This document shows, in pieces, positions 1 through 7,091 of a stretch of 64,000 nt of DNA. The stretch covers positions 1 to 64,000 of the forward strand of contig NZ_JACXAB010000001.1 of the NCBI RefSeq assembly GCF_014699075.1. The letters run 5' to 3'. The translations under genes and the position numbers were made by a program. The first letter of the stretch is position 1; each line of letters begins with the position of its first letter. The DNA comes from Microvirga sp. GTDB lineage: Bacteria > Pseudomonadota > Alphaproteobacteria > Rhizobiales > Beijerinckiaceae. The notes under the pieces are model-generated. The model was not told the DNA's origin and did not search any database. It saw only the letters and a program-made list of their open reading frames with translations.

Positions 1-87
1 CATCTCGGTGACAAAGGTGTCGATATAGGCACGGACCTGAAGGATGTGGTCCAAGATGTCGGCGCGGCTATCGAAGGAATCTGCCAT
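1..87 (-). CDS. hypothetical protein, N-terminal fragment (runs off window)
   Basis: The first 29 codons of a minus-strand gene are visible and the rest lies outside the window. The start is an ATG preceded by a GAGGGC-like ribosome site about 8 bases upstream. The visible peptide is polar and probably helical, with no motif I recognise. The product cannot be named from this fragment; an open frame with a plausible ribosome site is the only support. Confidence 0.45.
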   Translation of the reverse strand, partial: MADSFDSRADILDHILQVRAYIDTFVTEM

Positions 88-107
88 AGCAATGCCCTCA
101 CAATAAG

Positions 108-368
108 GTGCAGCGCTATCGTAGTGGAGGTCTAACGTGGGTACCAAGTGTCAGATGCTATCCACTAGGAGCCATTCTTCAAGACCAAGAGAGCCGAAAG
201 GTTATTCTAATTTTTCAGAGATCTTTGGATGATTTTCACACAGCGATGATCAAAATCAACTCTGCTGTCTCAGCTACTGAAGCGCTCGAAAAATTAAGAA
301 TTTTTGTTCCTTCGTCGCTAGCGGTAACGAAACGTATAGCTGACCTAAGTGGGATAAAATTTGAATAA
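108..368 (+). CDS. doubtful 86-residue ORF in AT-richer sequence
   Basis: An open frame with a GTG start lies in a stretch clearly more AT-rich than the rest of the window. The C-terminal half looks protein-like (an acidic/hydrophobic helix pattern), but I recognise no family. It may be the end of a decayed acquired gene. The ribosome site is only AAGG placed too close to the start. I list it because the base composition marks the segment as different, not because I think the gene is established. Confidence 0.2.
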   Translation: MQRYRSGGLTWVPSVRCYPLGAILQDQESRKVILIFQRSLDDFHTAMIKINSAVSATEALEKLRIFVPSSLAVTKRIADLSGIKFE

Positions 369-782
369 CAAGGATTTCAGCTTTACATCCTTAATGATCC
401 GCTAATCTTTCAACTTGCTTGAGCCATGGAAGTTGTCTATCTGCCAAGCTGAACTATCCTGCTCCGTTATCGTTAGCGCTCGCCCGCAACATCAGGAGCG
501 CTTTCATGATCTGACGAGGCGATTCCCCCTCCCACCTCGTGACTGTCCTCGCACCGTCTCTGAGGGCAGGCCTAATCATCCCTGCTTCAGAACCCACAAC
601 CCTCATCCTGATGAGGCCACTTGAGCAACCGTCTAGAAGGAGGCACCAGCGCTCTCTAGAAAATCCTTCGAAGCGCAGCCTCACGACTGCTTTTCAGGAA
701 AAGGCTTGAGAGCGCTTGGACGGGGGTAAGGAAGTGGATGGCCGGGACAAGCCCCCATGACACAATCAGGGCGAATGTGTAA
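369..782. other. gene-poor intergenic stretch with degenerate palindromes
   Basis: No convincing gene is visible. Around 589-700 there is a degraded copy of the 'CCTCATCCTGA...TCCTTCGAA' repeat also found near 41.9 kb. Around 735-770 is a short fragment of the 'ATGGCCGG...CCATGAC' type seen near 12.7 and 42.0 kb. Open frames on either strand here have no plausible start or composition. Confidence 0.4.
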
Positions 783-1075
783 GTTCCCCATTCGTTCTTG
801 ACTTCTGTCCTAAGCTCGGCTATATCATCTCACATCCTCGTCCGATGATGGGCGCGCTCGCGAGGCGTCGCAGCAGTGGGGCAAGGAGCGGTCCTGCCGC
901 AGGCCTCGCAAGCCTGTGATCGCAGGTGGCCGATCCTGGCTTGATCCAGGTCCGCTGAAACAAACCGCGCGTGATGAGCAGCTTGGCTCTCACTTCCCAC
1001 CACACATCATCGAGCCGGGCTGCCCAACGCGCCACCCTCGATTGCCTTCAAACCCGGGGCCGAACGGCCCTGGGA
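783..1075 (+). repeat. ~290-bp duplicated element, copy 1 (possible ncRNA gene)
   Basis: This stretch matches 57140-57434 in inverted orientation over its whole length, with long identical blocks separated by short variable segments. The edge starts at GTTCCC. A TTGACT-N17-TATATC promoter-like pair follows, then a run of short hairpins, and the element ends in a hairpin whose position is kept but whose sequence differs from copy 2. Open frames through it look similar in both copies only because the DNA is similar. It is either a repeated structured RNA gene or a non-autonomous mobile repeat, and the sequence alone does not decide between these. Confidence 0.75.
798..826 (+). promoter_or_regulatory. 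sigma70-like promoter inside duplicated element, copy 1
   Basis: TTGACT at 798-803 and TATATC at 821-826 are separated by exactly 17 bases. The inverted copy has TTGACA and TATAGG with the same 17-base spacer length, so the pair is preserved. It would start a transcript running into the hairpin-rich body of the element. Confidence 0.5.
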
Positions 1076-1162
1076 GCGAAGGGTCATGCCTGCTTCATCC
1101 CCGCATTCTTCGCTGACGCATTTTTCATTCATTCCCGCCCTCACCATTGCCGAGACTTCATC

Positions 1163-1435
1163 ATGATCGACGACGACGACCTTCCCCTGTTCGACATGCC
1201 CGATTTCGACGACACCCTGGCCCGCCTGTCCAACCTGCTCCGGATGCACCGGATCTGCCGCAGGCGCACGTGCCGGCGCAACGAAGGCTGCCAGGGCGGC
1301 TTCGGCCCGCCCTGCTACCTGCAATACCGCCACCTCTTCGCCGATGCGGTCCGCTGCGAGCTGGATGAGTACCGGGCCTATTGGTACGACCAGCGCCGGA
1401 AGGCGAAGGCGAGGCCGCCCTGCGGGCGGATGTGA
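1163..1435 (+). CDS. hypothetical protein, acidic N-terminus and Cys/Arg-rich middle
   Basis: This 90-residue protein begins with a run of aspartates, followed by an Arg/Cys-rich segment with four cysteines (RICRRRTCRRNEGCQGG...PPC) and a basic tail. The start at 1163 was chosen because earlier in-frame codons run through the upstream repeat. The four cysteines could bind a metal, but that is inference. I think of it as a small conserved Hyphomicrobiales hypothetical. The ribosome site is weak (GAGAC). Confidence 0.6.
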   Translation: MIDDDDLPLFDMPDFDDTLARLSNLLRMHRICRRRTCRRNEGCQGGFGPPCYLQYRHLFADAVRCELDEYRAYWYDQRRKAKARPPCGRM

Positions 1436-1802
1436 CCGGGAGGCCGGTGCGGCGAACGGCAGGCGGACTTCAGGTCCGGCACGCTGAGCCATCCGGCCCT
1501 GGGGCCGTAAGCCTCCCGTTCCATCGACAGGCGCGTTGTCATGTCCTCGTTCATGATCCCCCGCATGGCGGTTGCGGCAGCCTCCCCCGCGCTGAGCGCG
1601 AGCGGGCGGCGGCAACAACGGATGACCCTCCGTCCCACGAGAACCAAAGGTGCTATGCTGAGCCTCTCGCCGGAGAGGGCCGGCGCATCGTGCGGGCCTC
1701 CGGGTCCGCTCTCAACGGTGGCCGGCCAAGGGCGGAGCATCGGATGGATGCCGAACGTGCACATTCCCTTCTCACGTCCGATGCAGCGCGAGGGAGGAGC
1801 CA
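1436..1802. other. intergenic region without a supportable gene
   Basis: About 370 bases of GC-rich sequence lie between two plus-strand genes. Several overlapping open frames exist on both strands, but none has a good ribosome site or a recognisable product. A minus-strand frame starting near 1552 is the least bad candidate, but it would overlap the preceding gene antisense. I see no terminator hairpin with a T-run. Confidence 0.35.
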
Positions 1803-2135
1803 ATGACGTTCTACCTGACCCGGTTCAGCTACACGCCGGCAACATGGGCGAAGCTCATCCGGAACCCCGAGGACCGCCGAACGGCCGCCAAGGCCTATAT
1901 CGAAGCGGCCGGCGGGACATTGCATGGTTTCTGGTATGCCTTCGGCGAGCACGACGGCTACACCTTGTGGGAGGCCCCGGACAACGTCTCGATGGCCGCC
2001 ACGGCGCTGGCGATCGGCTCCGGCGGCGCGGTCAGCTCCTTCGAGACCACCGTCCTGCTGAGCGTCGAGGAGACCATGGCCGCCCTGCAGAAGGCTTCGT
2101 CGATTGCTTATCGGCCGCCGGGCGAGAGGGCCTGA
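1803..2135 (+). CDS. GYD domain-containing protein
   Basis: The 110-residue product has the compact alpha/beta (ferredoxin-like) pattern of the GYD family. It opens with YLTRFSYTP, has a central 'GGTLHGFWYAFGEHDGYTL' segment carrying the Gly-Tyr signature, and ends with a helix. GYD proteins are small, cytoplasmic and of unknown biochemical role. A GGGAGGAGCC ribosome site stands just before the ATG. The gene stands alone and is followed by two palindromic repeats that may end its transcript. Confidence 0.8.
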   Translation: MTFYLTRFSYTPATWAKLIRNPEDRRTAAKAYIEAAGGTLHGFWYAFGEHDGYTLWEAPDNVSMAATALAIGSGGAVSSFETTVLLSVEETMAALQKASSIAYRPPGERA

Positions 2136-2170
2136 AAACAAGCCATCCCGTTCAAGCAAAAGGGCGGCTC

Positions 2171-2220
2171 AAGCATCGGACCCAAAAGTGGAAGCCACTT
2201 TTGGGGTCAATCCGATGCTT
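2171..2220. repeat. palindromic repeat, type A, copy 1
   Basis: This is a long inverted repeat with outer arms AAGCATCGGA and TCCGATGCTT and inner arms CCCAAAAGTGG and CCACTTTTGGGG. Related copies lie at 4403-4453 and 21054-21100, with a decayed one at 28231-28272. It can form a strong hairpin on either strand. Confidence 0.85.
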
Positions 2221-2229
2221 CTTCTTAAA

Positions 2230-2282
2230 GCGCGCATCGTGTGGACCGGAGAACCGGGACCACTTCTCCGCACGATGCGCGC
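2230..2282. repeat. palindromic repeat, type B, copy 1
   Basis: The outer arms GCGCGCATCGTG and CACGATGCGCGC are perfect inverted repeats around a variable centre. It lies 9 bases from a type A repeat. The same A/B pairing in mirrored order occurs at 20991-21100, so A and B behave as a composite element. Confidence 0.8.
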
Positions 2283-2317
2283 GAGCCGCCCTTTCGTATC
2301 CGCAGAGGCCGTGCCTC

Positions 2318-2968
2318 TCAGAACAGGAAGTCGTCCGCCGCCAGCGTGCCCTTGAAGCCCTGGAGCACGATGGTGCCGGTGCCGGTCTCCACCACCGTGG
2401 CGCCGCCCTTGATGGCGATTTTCAGCTGCTCGAAGGCGGTCACGTCCGTGTTGCGCAGGTCGATGAGGTCGTCGGCCTGGCTGAAGTCGCGGATGCGGTC
2501 GCGGCCGAAGCCCACGTCGAAGGTGAAGGTGTCCTGGCCCTTGCCGCCGCGCAGGAAGTCCGCGCCGGCGCCGCCGTTGACCACGTCGTTGCCCTCGCCC
2601 GCGAAGATCATGTCGAAGCCGTCGCCGCCGAGGATGGCGTCGTTGCCGGCGCCACCCTGGAGGTCGTCGGCGCCCGCGCCGCCATTGATGCTGTCGTCGC
2701 CGGCCCCGGCGAAGACGATGTCGTGGCCTGCGCCCGCATCGACGGTGTCGTTGCCCGCATTGGCCCAGATCCGGTCGCGGCCGTTGCCGCCGGTCACCAG
2801 GTCGTTGCCAGCGCCGCCCCAGATCCGGTCGTTGCCGTCGCCGCCGTCGATGGTGTTGTCGCCGGCCCCGCCGTAAATGCGGTCGTTGCCATTATAGCCC
2901 TTGATGAGGTCCGTCCCCTTGCTGCCGCGCAGCAGGTCGGCCCCGCGGCCCCCGAAATATCGTGCCAT
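2318..2968 (-). CDS. calcium-binding RTX (hemolysin-type) repeat protein
   Basis: The 216-residue product is almost entirely GGXGXD-type nonapeptide repeats (for example GGAGNDLVTGGNGRD), which fold into a calcium-stabilised beta-roll. The C-terminal segment (DTFTFDVGFGRDRIRDFSQADDLIDL) is the usual type I secretion region, so the protein is probably exported uncleaved. There is no catalytic domain. The ATG at 2968 has a GAAGG ribosome site six bases upstream; a TTG two codons earlier is less likely. No type I secretion genes are in the window. Confidence 0.85.
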   Translation of the reverse strand: MARYFGGRGADLLRGSKGTDLIKGYNGNDRIYGGAGDNTIDGGDGNDRIWGGAGNDLVTGGNGRDRIWANAGNDTVDAGAGHDIVFAGAGDDSINGGAGADDLQGGAGNDAILGGDGFDMIFAGEGNDVVNGGAGADFLRGGKGQDTFTFDVGFGRDRIRDFSQADDLIDLRNTDVTAFEQLKIAIKGGATVVETGTGTIVLQGFKGTLAADDFLF

Positions 2969-3114
2969 TTCCAACCTTCATTCTTTGATTTCAAACGGGC
3001 TGTTCAACAATGAAGCGGAGCGATGTCCGCCACCCGTCTGATATCACGTTCCGGCAGGCCGGCCAGGAATTTTGGCCCAATTTCAGCCCACTGGGCCGTT
3101 TGGTCGCTGGGCGC

Positions 3115-3141
3115 AAAAATGGCCGGGGAATCCCCGGCCAT
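3115..3141 (-). terminator. intrinsic terminator downstream of DUF3309 gene
   Basis: ATGGCCGGGGA and TCCCCGGCCAT form a nearly perfect 11-bp stem around a single A. On the minus strand it is followed by TTTTT. It lies 26 bases beyond the stop of the small membrane-protein gene. Confidence 0.75.
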
Positions 3142-3166
3142 CAGGTTCAGTCAGGGTTTATCGGCT

Positions 3167-3325
3167 TCAGAGCCGTCCCATCAGCAGCAGGATGATGAGG
3201 ATGACGAGGACAACGCCGAGCAGGCCGCTCGGGCCATAGCCCCAGCCGCGGCTGTGCGGCCAGGCCGGCACGGCGCCGATGAGCAGCAGGATGACCAGGA
3301 TGAGCAGGATGGTGCTGATACCCAT
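3167..3325 (-). CDS. DUF3309 small membrane protein
   Basis: This 52-residue protein consists of two hydrophobic helices (about residues 3-20 and 34-49) around a short polar turn PAWPHSRGWGYGPSG, the typical DUF3309 layout. Members are tiny inner-membrane proteins often linked to stress responses in Proteobacteria; their function is unknown. An AGGAGAA ribosome site precedes the ATG. A near-consensus EcfG promoter lies 55 bases upstream and a strong terminator follows, so it forms its own transcription unit. Confidence 0.85.
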   Translation of the reverse strand: MGISTILLILVILLLIGAVPAWPHSRGWGYGPSGLLGVVLVILIILLLMGRL

Positions 3326-3379
3326 GGGGAATTCTCCTTGGTGGCGCGCCTTGGGAACGGCCGCGCTTCATGGGTGGGA

Positions 3380-3404
3380 AACTTGGCCATTAGGGAAAGG
3401 TTCC
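3380..3404 (-). promoter_or_regulatory. near-consensus EcfG promoter for DUF3309 gene
   Basis: Read on the minus strand this is GGAAC-N16-AGTT, one base off the general-stress consensus GGAAC-N16/17-CGTT. It is correctly oriented and 55 bases from the start codon. Confidence 0.55.
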
Positions 3405-3463
3405 CGCTTTCCAGGGGTCAGCTTTTGCCTGTGGATGAGCACCGAAGGGGTAGGTTCCGGGGC

Positions 3464-3488
3464 GGAACGATCACAAATGCCTGACGTT
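3464..3488 (+). promoter_or_regulatory. EcfG-type promoter of nepR-ecfG
   Basis: GGAAC at 3464-3468, 16 bases, then CGTT at 3485-3488 match the alphaproteobacterial general-stress promoter exactly. It lies 78 bases before nepR, so the sigma factor probably activates its own operon. Confidence 0.85.
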
Positions 3489-3566
3489 ACCTCCTCGGCG
3501 ATTGGGTGCCGCTTTCAGCGCGGTCCCGACGGGAGGTCGCTAGTCCACGAATGCCCAGGACACCTC

Positions 3567-3794
3567 ATGCAGAAGAAGAATCCAGACCCCATGCGCAACG
3601 AAGATACAGAGAATGTTCCTGGCCTTCACGGATCGTCCTCTCCGGCCCTGAGCCGCTCGGTGCAGGCCCAGATCGGCCAGAGGCTGCGTCAGTTCTACGA
3701 GACGCTGGCGCTCGGCGAGCAGCCGGTTCCGGACCGGTTCATCGAGATCATCAATCGGCTGGACGAGCGTAAGCCGGAGAAGCATCAGTCATGA
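3567..3794 (+). CDS. nepR: anti-sigma factor NepR
   Basis: The 75-residue product carries the NepR core, with two helices (SVQAQIGQRLRQFYETL and PVPDRFIEIINRLDE) that bind and hold the EcfG sigma factor. In this family stress-phosphorylated PhyR captures NepR and frees the sigma factor. The start at 3567 has AGGA seven bases upstream; a second in-frame ATG at 3591 is possible. Its end overlaps ecfG by four bases (ATGA), so the two are translationally coupled. PhyR, often adjacent to this pair, is not in the window. Confidence 0.92.
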   Translation: MQKKNPDPMRNEDTENVPGLHGSSSPALSRSVQAQIGQRLRQFYETLALGEQPVPDRFIEIINRLDERKPEKHQS

Positions 3795-4339
3795 GTATCG
3801 ACATTAGTCTCCGCGATTCCATGCTCAAGGCGACGCCGAACCTGCGCGCCTTCGCCATCTCGCTGACCAATAACGTGGACCGCGCCGACGACCTTGTTCA
3901 GGAAACCCTGATGCGGGCGATCGCCAATATCGACCGCTTCCAGCCGGGCACGAACATGCAGGCCTGGCTCTTCACCATCCTGCGCAACCTGTTCCATTCC
4001 GAATACCGCAAGCGCCGCCGCGAGGTCGAGGATGCGGACGGCAAGTACGCGGCCACCCTCTCGGTGGCGCCCGACCAGATGCCCCATCTCGATTTCGAGG
4101 ATTTGCAGAAGGCCCTGGCCCGCCTGCCCCACGACCAGCGCGAGGCGCTGCTGCTGGTGGGCGCTTCCGGGTTCTCCTACGAGCAGGCGGCGGAGATCTG
4201 CGGCTGTGCGGTGGGCACCATCAAGAGCCGCGTCAACCGGGCCCGCAACCGCCTCGCCGAGCTGATGCACCTCACCGATATGGAGGAGGATCTCGGCCCG
4301 GACCGCGTCACCCTCTCGGTGATGCACGCGGTCGCCTGA
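3791..4339 (+). CDS. ecfG: general-stress ECF sigma factor EcfG
   Basis: The 182-residue protein has sigma region 2 (DRADDLVQETLMRAI...QAWLFTILRN, about residues 28-72) and region 4 with a helix-turn-helix (LPHDQREALLLVGASGFSYEQAAEICG, about 110-160). It directs RNA polymerase to GGAAC-N16/17-CGTT promoters in the general stress response. It is the second gene of the nepR operon. The perfect promoter upstream implies positive feedback, with NepR as the brake. Confidence 0.93.
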   Translation: MSIDISLRDSMLKATPNLRAFAISLTNNVDRADDLVQETLMRAIANIDRFQPGTNMQAWLFTILRNLFHSEYRKRRREVEDADGKYAATLSVAPDQMPHLDFEDLQKALARLPHDQREALLLVGASGFSYEQAAEICGCAVGTIKSRVNRARNRLAELMHLTDMEEDLGPDRVTLSVMHAVA

Positions 4340-4402
4340 CCTAGGCTTTCCATCAGCAGGCGCTCCGCAAGGGGCGCCTCACGATGCTCTCGCTTAGTGA
4401 GG

Positions 4403-4453
4403 AAGCATCGGGTCAATCCCAAAAGTGCAGATCCACTTTTGGGTCCGATGCTT
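4403..4453. repeat. palindromic repeat, type A, copy 2
   Basis: GAAGCATCGGGTCAATCCC... and ...GGGTCCGATGCTT are the arms of the same element as at 2171 and 21054. Its right edge coincides with the infA stop codon, so on the minus strand the hairpin forms directly after translation ends and could act as the infA 3' end. Confidence 0.8.
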
Positions 4454-4734
4454 TAGCGACGCCGGAACTGCTGGTTGCCGCGCTGCGGCGGGCGCGGACC
4501 GGAAGAGGCACCCGAATCCTTGTGACGGAAGATGAGACGGCCCTTCTCCAGATCGTAGGGCGACATCTCGACGGTCACGCGGTCGCCGGCGAGGGTCTTG
4601 ATGCGGTTCTTCTTCATCTTGCCGGCCGTGTACGCGATGACCTCGTGCCCGTTGTCGAGCTGCACGCGGTAGCGCGCATCGGGCAGAATTTCGGTCACAA
4701 GTCCTTCAAAGGTGATCAGTTCTTCCTTTGCCAT
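4453..4734 (-). CDS. infA: translation initiation factor IF-1 (C-terminally extended)
   Basis: The S1-type OB fold spans residues 1-72 ([20 protein letters not shown], then [20 protein letters not shown] and [16 protein letters not shown]). IF-1 binds the 30S A site during initiation. At 93 residues it is about 20 longer than usual: a tail rich in Ser, Gly, Pro and Arg ends in NQQFRRR. A basic tail of this kind suggests a lineage variant or paralogue with extra RNA contacts, which is inference. An AGGAAAGG ribosome site precedes the ATG. A cold-shock gene lies 94 bases upstream on the same strand. Confidence 0.93.
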   Translation of the reverse strand: MAKEELITFEGLVTEILPDARYRVQLDNGHEVIAYTAGKMKKNRIKTLAGDRVTVEMSPYDLEKGRLIFRHKDSGASSGPRPPQRGNQQFRRR

Positions 4735-4754
4735 GCAAAGCCTTTCCTCATAAC

Positions 4755-4816
4755 AAAAAAGCCGCCCCTCACCCGGAACGGCTCAGATGCGAGAGAACGT
4801 GCCTTAGCACGTTCTC
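4755..4816 (-). terminator. paired hairpins between cspA and infA
   Basis: GAGAACGTGC-CTTA-GCACGTTCTC (4793-4816) is a perfect stem just after the cold-shock stop codon. A second stem (AGCCG...CGGCT, 4755-4785) is followed on the minus strand by six T residues. Together they form a plausible intrinsic terminator for the cold-shock transcript. The infA leader starts within or just after it. Confidence 0.65.
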
Positions 4817-4828
4817 CGGCATGAAACC

Positions 4829-5038
4829 TTAGGCGTTCTGCAGGTTCACTGCAGAAGCGCGGCCGGTGCGCTGGTCGGTCTGAAGCTCATAGGAGATCTT
4901 CTGGCCTTCCTGCAAGCCGCGCATGCCGGCGCGCTCGAGCGCCGTAGCGTGAACGAACACGTCCTTGCCGCCGTTGTCGGGCTGGATGAAACCATAACCC
5001 TTGGTTTCATTGTACCACTTCACGGTTCCCTGTTCCAT
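4829..5038 (-). CDS. cold-shock domain protein (CspA family)
   Basis: The 69-residue product is one cold-shock domain: KWYNETKGYGFIQP contains the RNP1 motif and DVFVHATAL the RNP2 motif. Such proteins bind single-stranded RNA or DNA and melt mRNA structure at low temperature or under stress. The ATG at 5038 with AAGGGA upstream fits the family's usual N-terminus; a longer in-frame start upstream does not. It sits just upstream of infA on the same strand, separated by terminator-like hairpins. Confidence 0.92.
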   Translation of the reverse strand: MEQGTVKWYNETKGYGFIQPDNGGKDVFVHATALERAGMRGLQEGQKISYELQTDQRTGRASAVNLQNA

Positions 5039-5286
5039 GGGGAATTCCCTTTTCACTGTCGTTTGCACGTGGATGCGAGCATCAAAGCCAGACACCCGTT
5101 AGTCGATAGATGGTAGAGAAGGAACGTGCGCCCGGCAGTGCCAAAGCGGGAAGCCCAGTCGTCCGGCCAAATGTCGATCAGAACTACGTAGGGTACGGAT
5201 GGGGCAAATGCAAGGCAAAGCCAGGGGCTCCTCCCCTGGGCGCTCTTGCGATGAATGCTTGGATGAATGCTTGGCCAGCCGGGCTT

Positions 5287-5541
5287 TTAGCGGTTGCCCC
5301 GGATGCCGGCGATCACCCCCTGCAGGGCCTCCTCGCCTTGCGACGTGAAGCGGATCTCGGCTCCGTCGGCCTCGATCAGCCCTCGGCCCGTAAGCTCCTC
5401 CACGGCAGCGTCGCTCGCCTTGTGGCCGGCTCCGTCCTTCTGCACCACGCTGCGCACCATCTGGCCGCTCGAAAACTGGTGGTAGGCCGCGAAGGCGAAC
5501 ACCGCCAGCGCCTCGTCGCTCAATCCGGACAGATCCGCCAT
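5287..5541 (-). CDS. hypothetical protein, possible winged-helix fold
   Basis: This 84-residue protein has a helix-rich N-terminal half and a pattern (AAVEELTGRGLIEADGAEIRFTSQGEEAL) typical of the recognition helix and wing of small winged-helix proteins. I do not recognise a family, and DNA binding is only suggested. The start at 5541 was chosen because GAGG lies six bases upstream; an in-frame ATG at 5556 has no ribosome site. Confidence 0.6.
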   Translation of the reverse strand: MADLSGLSDEALAVFAFAAYHQFSSGQMVRSVVQKDGAGHKASDAAVEELTGRGLIEADGAEIRFTSQGEEALQGVIAGIRGNR

Positions 5542-5647
5542 CGTTAACCTCGTCATGCTGTTGAAGACCCCACTGTCTCAATGCGACGGCGGCTGGACCG
5601 TTCAAGCGGAGCGAGAAAAACACGCCGCTGGGGGCTTTTCCGGCCCA

Positions 5648-5672
5648 GGAACAGACGTTCGCGCCTCACGTT
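5648..5672 (+). promoter_or_regulatory. EcfG-type promoter of the BON-domain gene
   Basis: GGAAC at 5648-5652, 16 bases, and CGTT at 5669-5672 match the general-stress consensus exactly. The start codon of the BON gene lies 58 bases downstream. Confidence 0.8.
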
Positions 5673-5729
5673 GGTTGCGCAAGAGCGGGCTCTCCAAGAG
5701 CCCGAATGACAGCAAGGAGGAGCGCAATC

Positions 5730-6569
5730 ATGGCAAATGATCGCAACCGCTACGACAATCAGGACTCCGGCTGGCGCGACCAGGATGACGGCTACATCGC
5801 CCGCCGCGGCTTCGGCAACCGCAGCGCCGGCTACGACCGGAACGCCGGCTCCGACCGTCGCTCGGACGAAGGCTATGGCCGCGAGCGCGATTTCGGGGAC
5901 TCGGCCGGCTACGGCACCGGCGGCTCGGCCCTCGACTGGCACGATGTGGTCGGTGAGGAGCGCGGCCAGGGGCGACCCCTGTTCGACACCGACCGCCGGC
6001 ACGATCCGGACCGGTTCGGGCAGGACCGCTATGGACGCGGCCGCTCCGGGTCCGAGAGCTTCGGCCGCGGCTCGCGCGACTACAACGAGGATCGCGGGTT
6101 CTTCGAGCGGGCCGGTGACGAGGTGCGGTCCTGGTTCGGGGATGACGACGCCGAGCGCCGCCGCGACCGCGACATGCACGAGGCCGGCCAGCATCGCGGC
6201 CGTGGCCCGAAGGGCTATCAGCGGTCCGATGCCCGCATCCTGGAGGACTTGAACGACCACCTTACCGAGGATCCGCACATCGACGCCTCCGAGATCGACG
6301 TGAGGGTCGAGAACCGCGAGGTGACGCTTACCGGCACGGTCAACAGCCGCTTCGAGAAGCGCCACGCGGAGGACATCGCAGAGGCCGTTTCCGGCGTCAC
6401 CCATGTGCAGAACAACCTGCGCATCCAGCAGGCGGCCGATGCAGGCATTGCCGGTACCATGATGTCCGGCGCCGGAGCCGCGGGAGCCGGCAGCACCGGA
6501 ACTCCGTCGAGCGACGCCACGGCCCCCAGCCCCCGCAGAACCGGCGGAGCTTCGGGCAGCGGCGTCTGA
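5730..6569 (+). CDS. BON domain protein with Gly/Arg/Asp-rich N-terminus
   Basis: The 279-residue protein starts with about 160 low-complexity residues rich in Asp, Arg, Gly and Tyr, including SWFGDDDAERRRDRD, a segment common in this family. One BON domain follows (about 165-240; DVRVENREVTLTGTVNSR...VTHVQNNLRI). BON domains bind phospholipid or other surfaces and are frequent in stress-induced proteins. No signal peptide is visible. AAGGAGG lies nine bases before the ATG. The perfect EcfG promoter upstream places it in the general stress regulon. Confidence 0.85.
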   Translation: MANDRNRYDNQDSGWRDQDDGYIARRGFGNRSAGYDRNAGSDRRSDEGYGRERDFGDSAGYGTGGSALDWHDVVGEERGQGRPLFDTDRRHDPDRFGQDRYGRGRSGSESFGRGSRDYNEDRGFFERAGDEVRSWFGDDDAERRRDRDMHEAGQHRGRGPKGYQRSDARILEDLNDHLTEDPHIDASEIDVRVENREVTLTGTVNSRFEKRHAEDIAEAVSGVTHVQNNLRIQQAADAGIAGTMMSGAGAAGAGSTGTPSSDATAPSPRRTGGASGSGV

Positions 6570-6713
6570 CGCATTCTCGCGATACGACGCGACCACTGAT
6601 TTACCAGGATGCGCTTCTCCCCTTGGGGACGAGGCGCATCCGTCGTAACAAGGCCTTTGCCTTTCCCCAACCGCGATGAGGCCCCATATGGGACGGAAAG
6701 GAAGAGGACATCG

Positions 6714-7091
6714 ATGGCAGGCATTTCCGTCACGCTCGAAGGCGACAACATCCAGCTGGCGTTCCAGAAGGGCGAACAATCCACCGCCGTGGTCATGGAC
6801 CCCCACGCTGCCCGCTCGCTGGTCAGGGCCGTGAGCCAGCTCCTCGCCGCGATCGGCGAGAGCGTCGGGGAGGAAGGGGAGGAGATGCCTGAGGAACTGG
6901 TGGACGTGACGTCTCAGACCATCGATATCGGTATGGACGAGCACGGCATGGCTGTGGTGGCCCTTCAAGCCGGAGCGATGCCGCCTTTCCTGCTGCGCCT
7001 GAAGGACGATGAGGCAAGGCACATTGCCCAAAGCCTGCTCGAGATTCTCAACAGCCCCCGCGATGCGCGTGTTTCGCACGGGGACCATTAG
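6714..7091 (+). CDS. hypothetical protein (125 residues)
   Basis: A soluble, acidic protein. It has a beta-rich start (GISVTLEGDNIQLAFQKGEQ), a central acidic segment (ESVGEEGEEMPEEL) and a C-terminal helix. I do not recognise the family. The ATG at 6714 has GGAAGAGGA upstream and is preferred over earlier in-frame codons that run through non-coding sequence. It is monocistronic between the BON gene and a methyltransferase on the same strand. Confidence 0.65.
   Translation: MAGISVTLEGDNIQLAFQKGEQSTAVVMDPHAARSLVRAVSQLLAAIGESVGEEGEEMPEELVDVTSQTIDIGMDEHGMAVVALQAGAMPPFLLRLKDDEARHIAQSLLEILNSPRDARVSHGDH

Noticed and set aside
820..1035. 71-codon ORF in the duplicated element, similar to one at 57191-57397
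   Set aside because: The two translations look alike only because the DNA is duplicated. The frames start at unrelated codons, differ at both ends and have no ribosome sites. A structured RNA or DNA repeat explains the similarity better.
5553..7088. 511-codon minus-strand open frame
   Set aside because: It is the antisense shadow of the BON-domain gene and the 6714-7091 gene, with low-complexity Val/Ala/Gly translation and no ribosome site.
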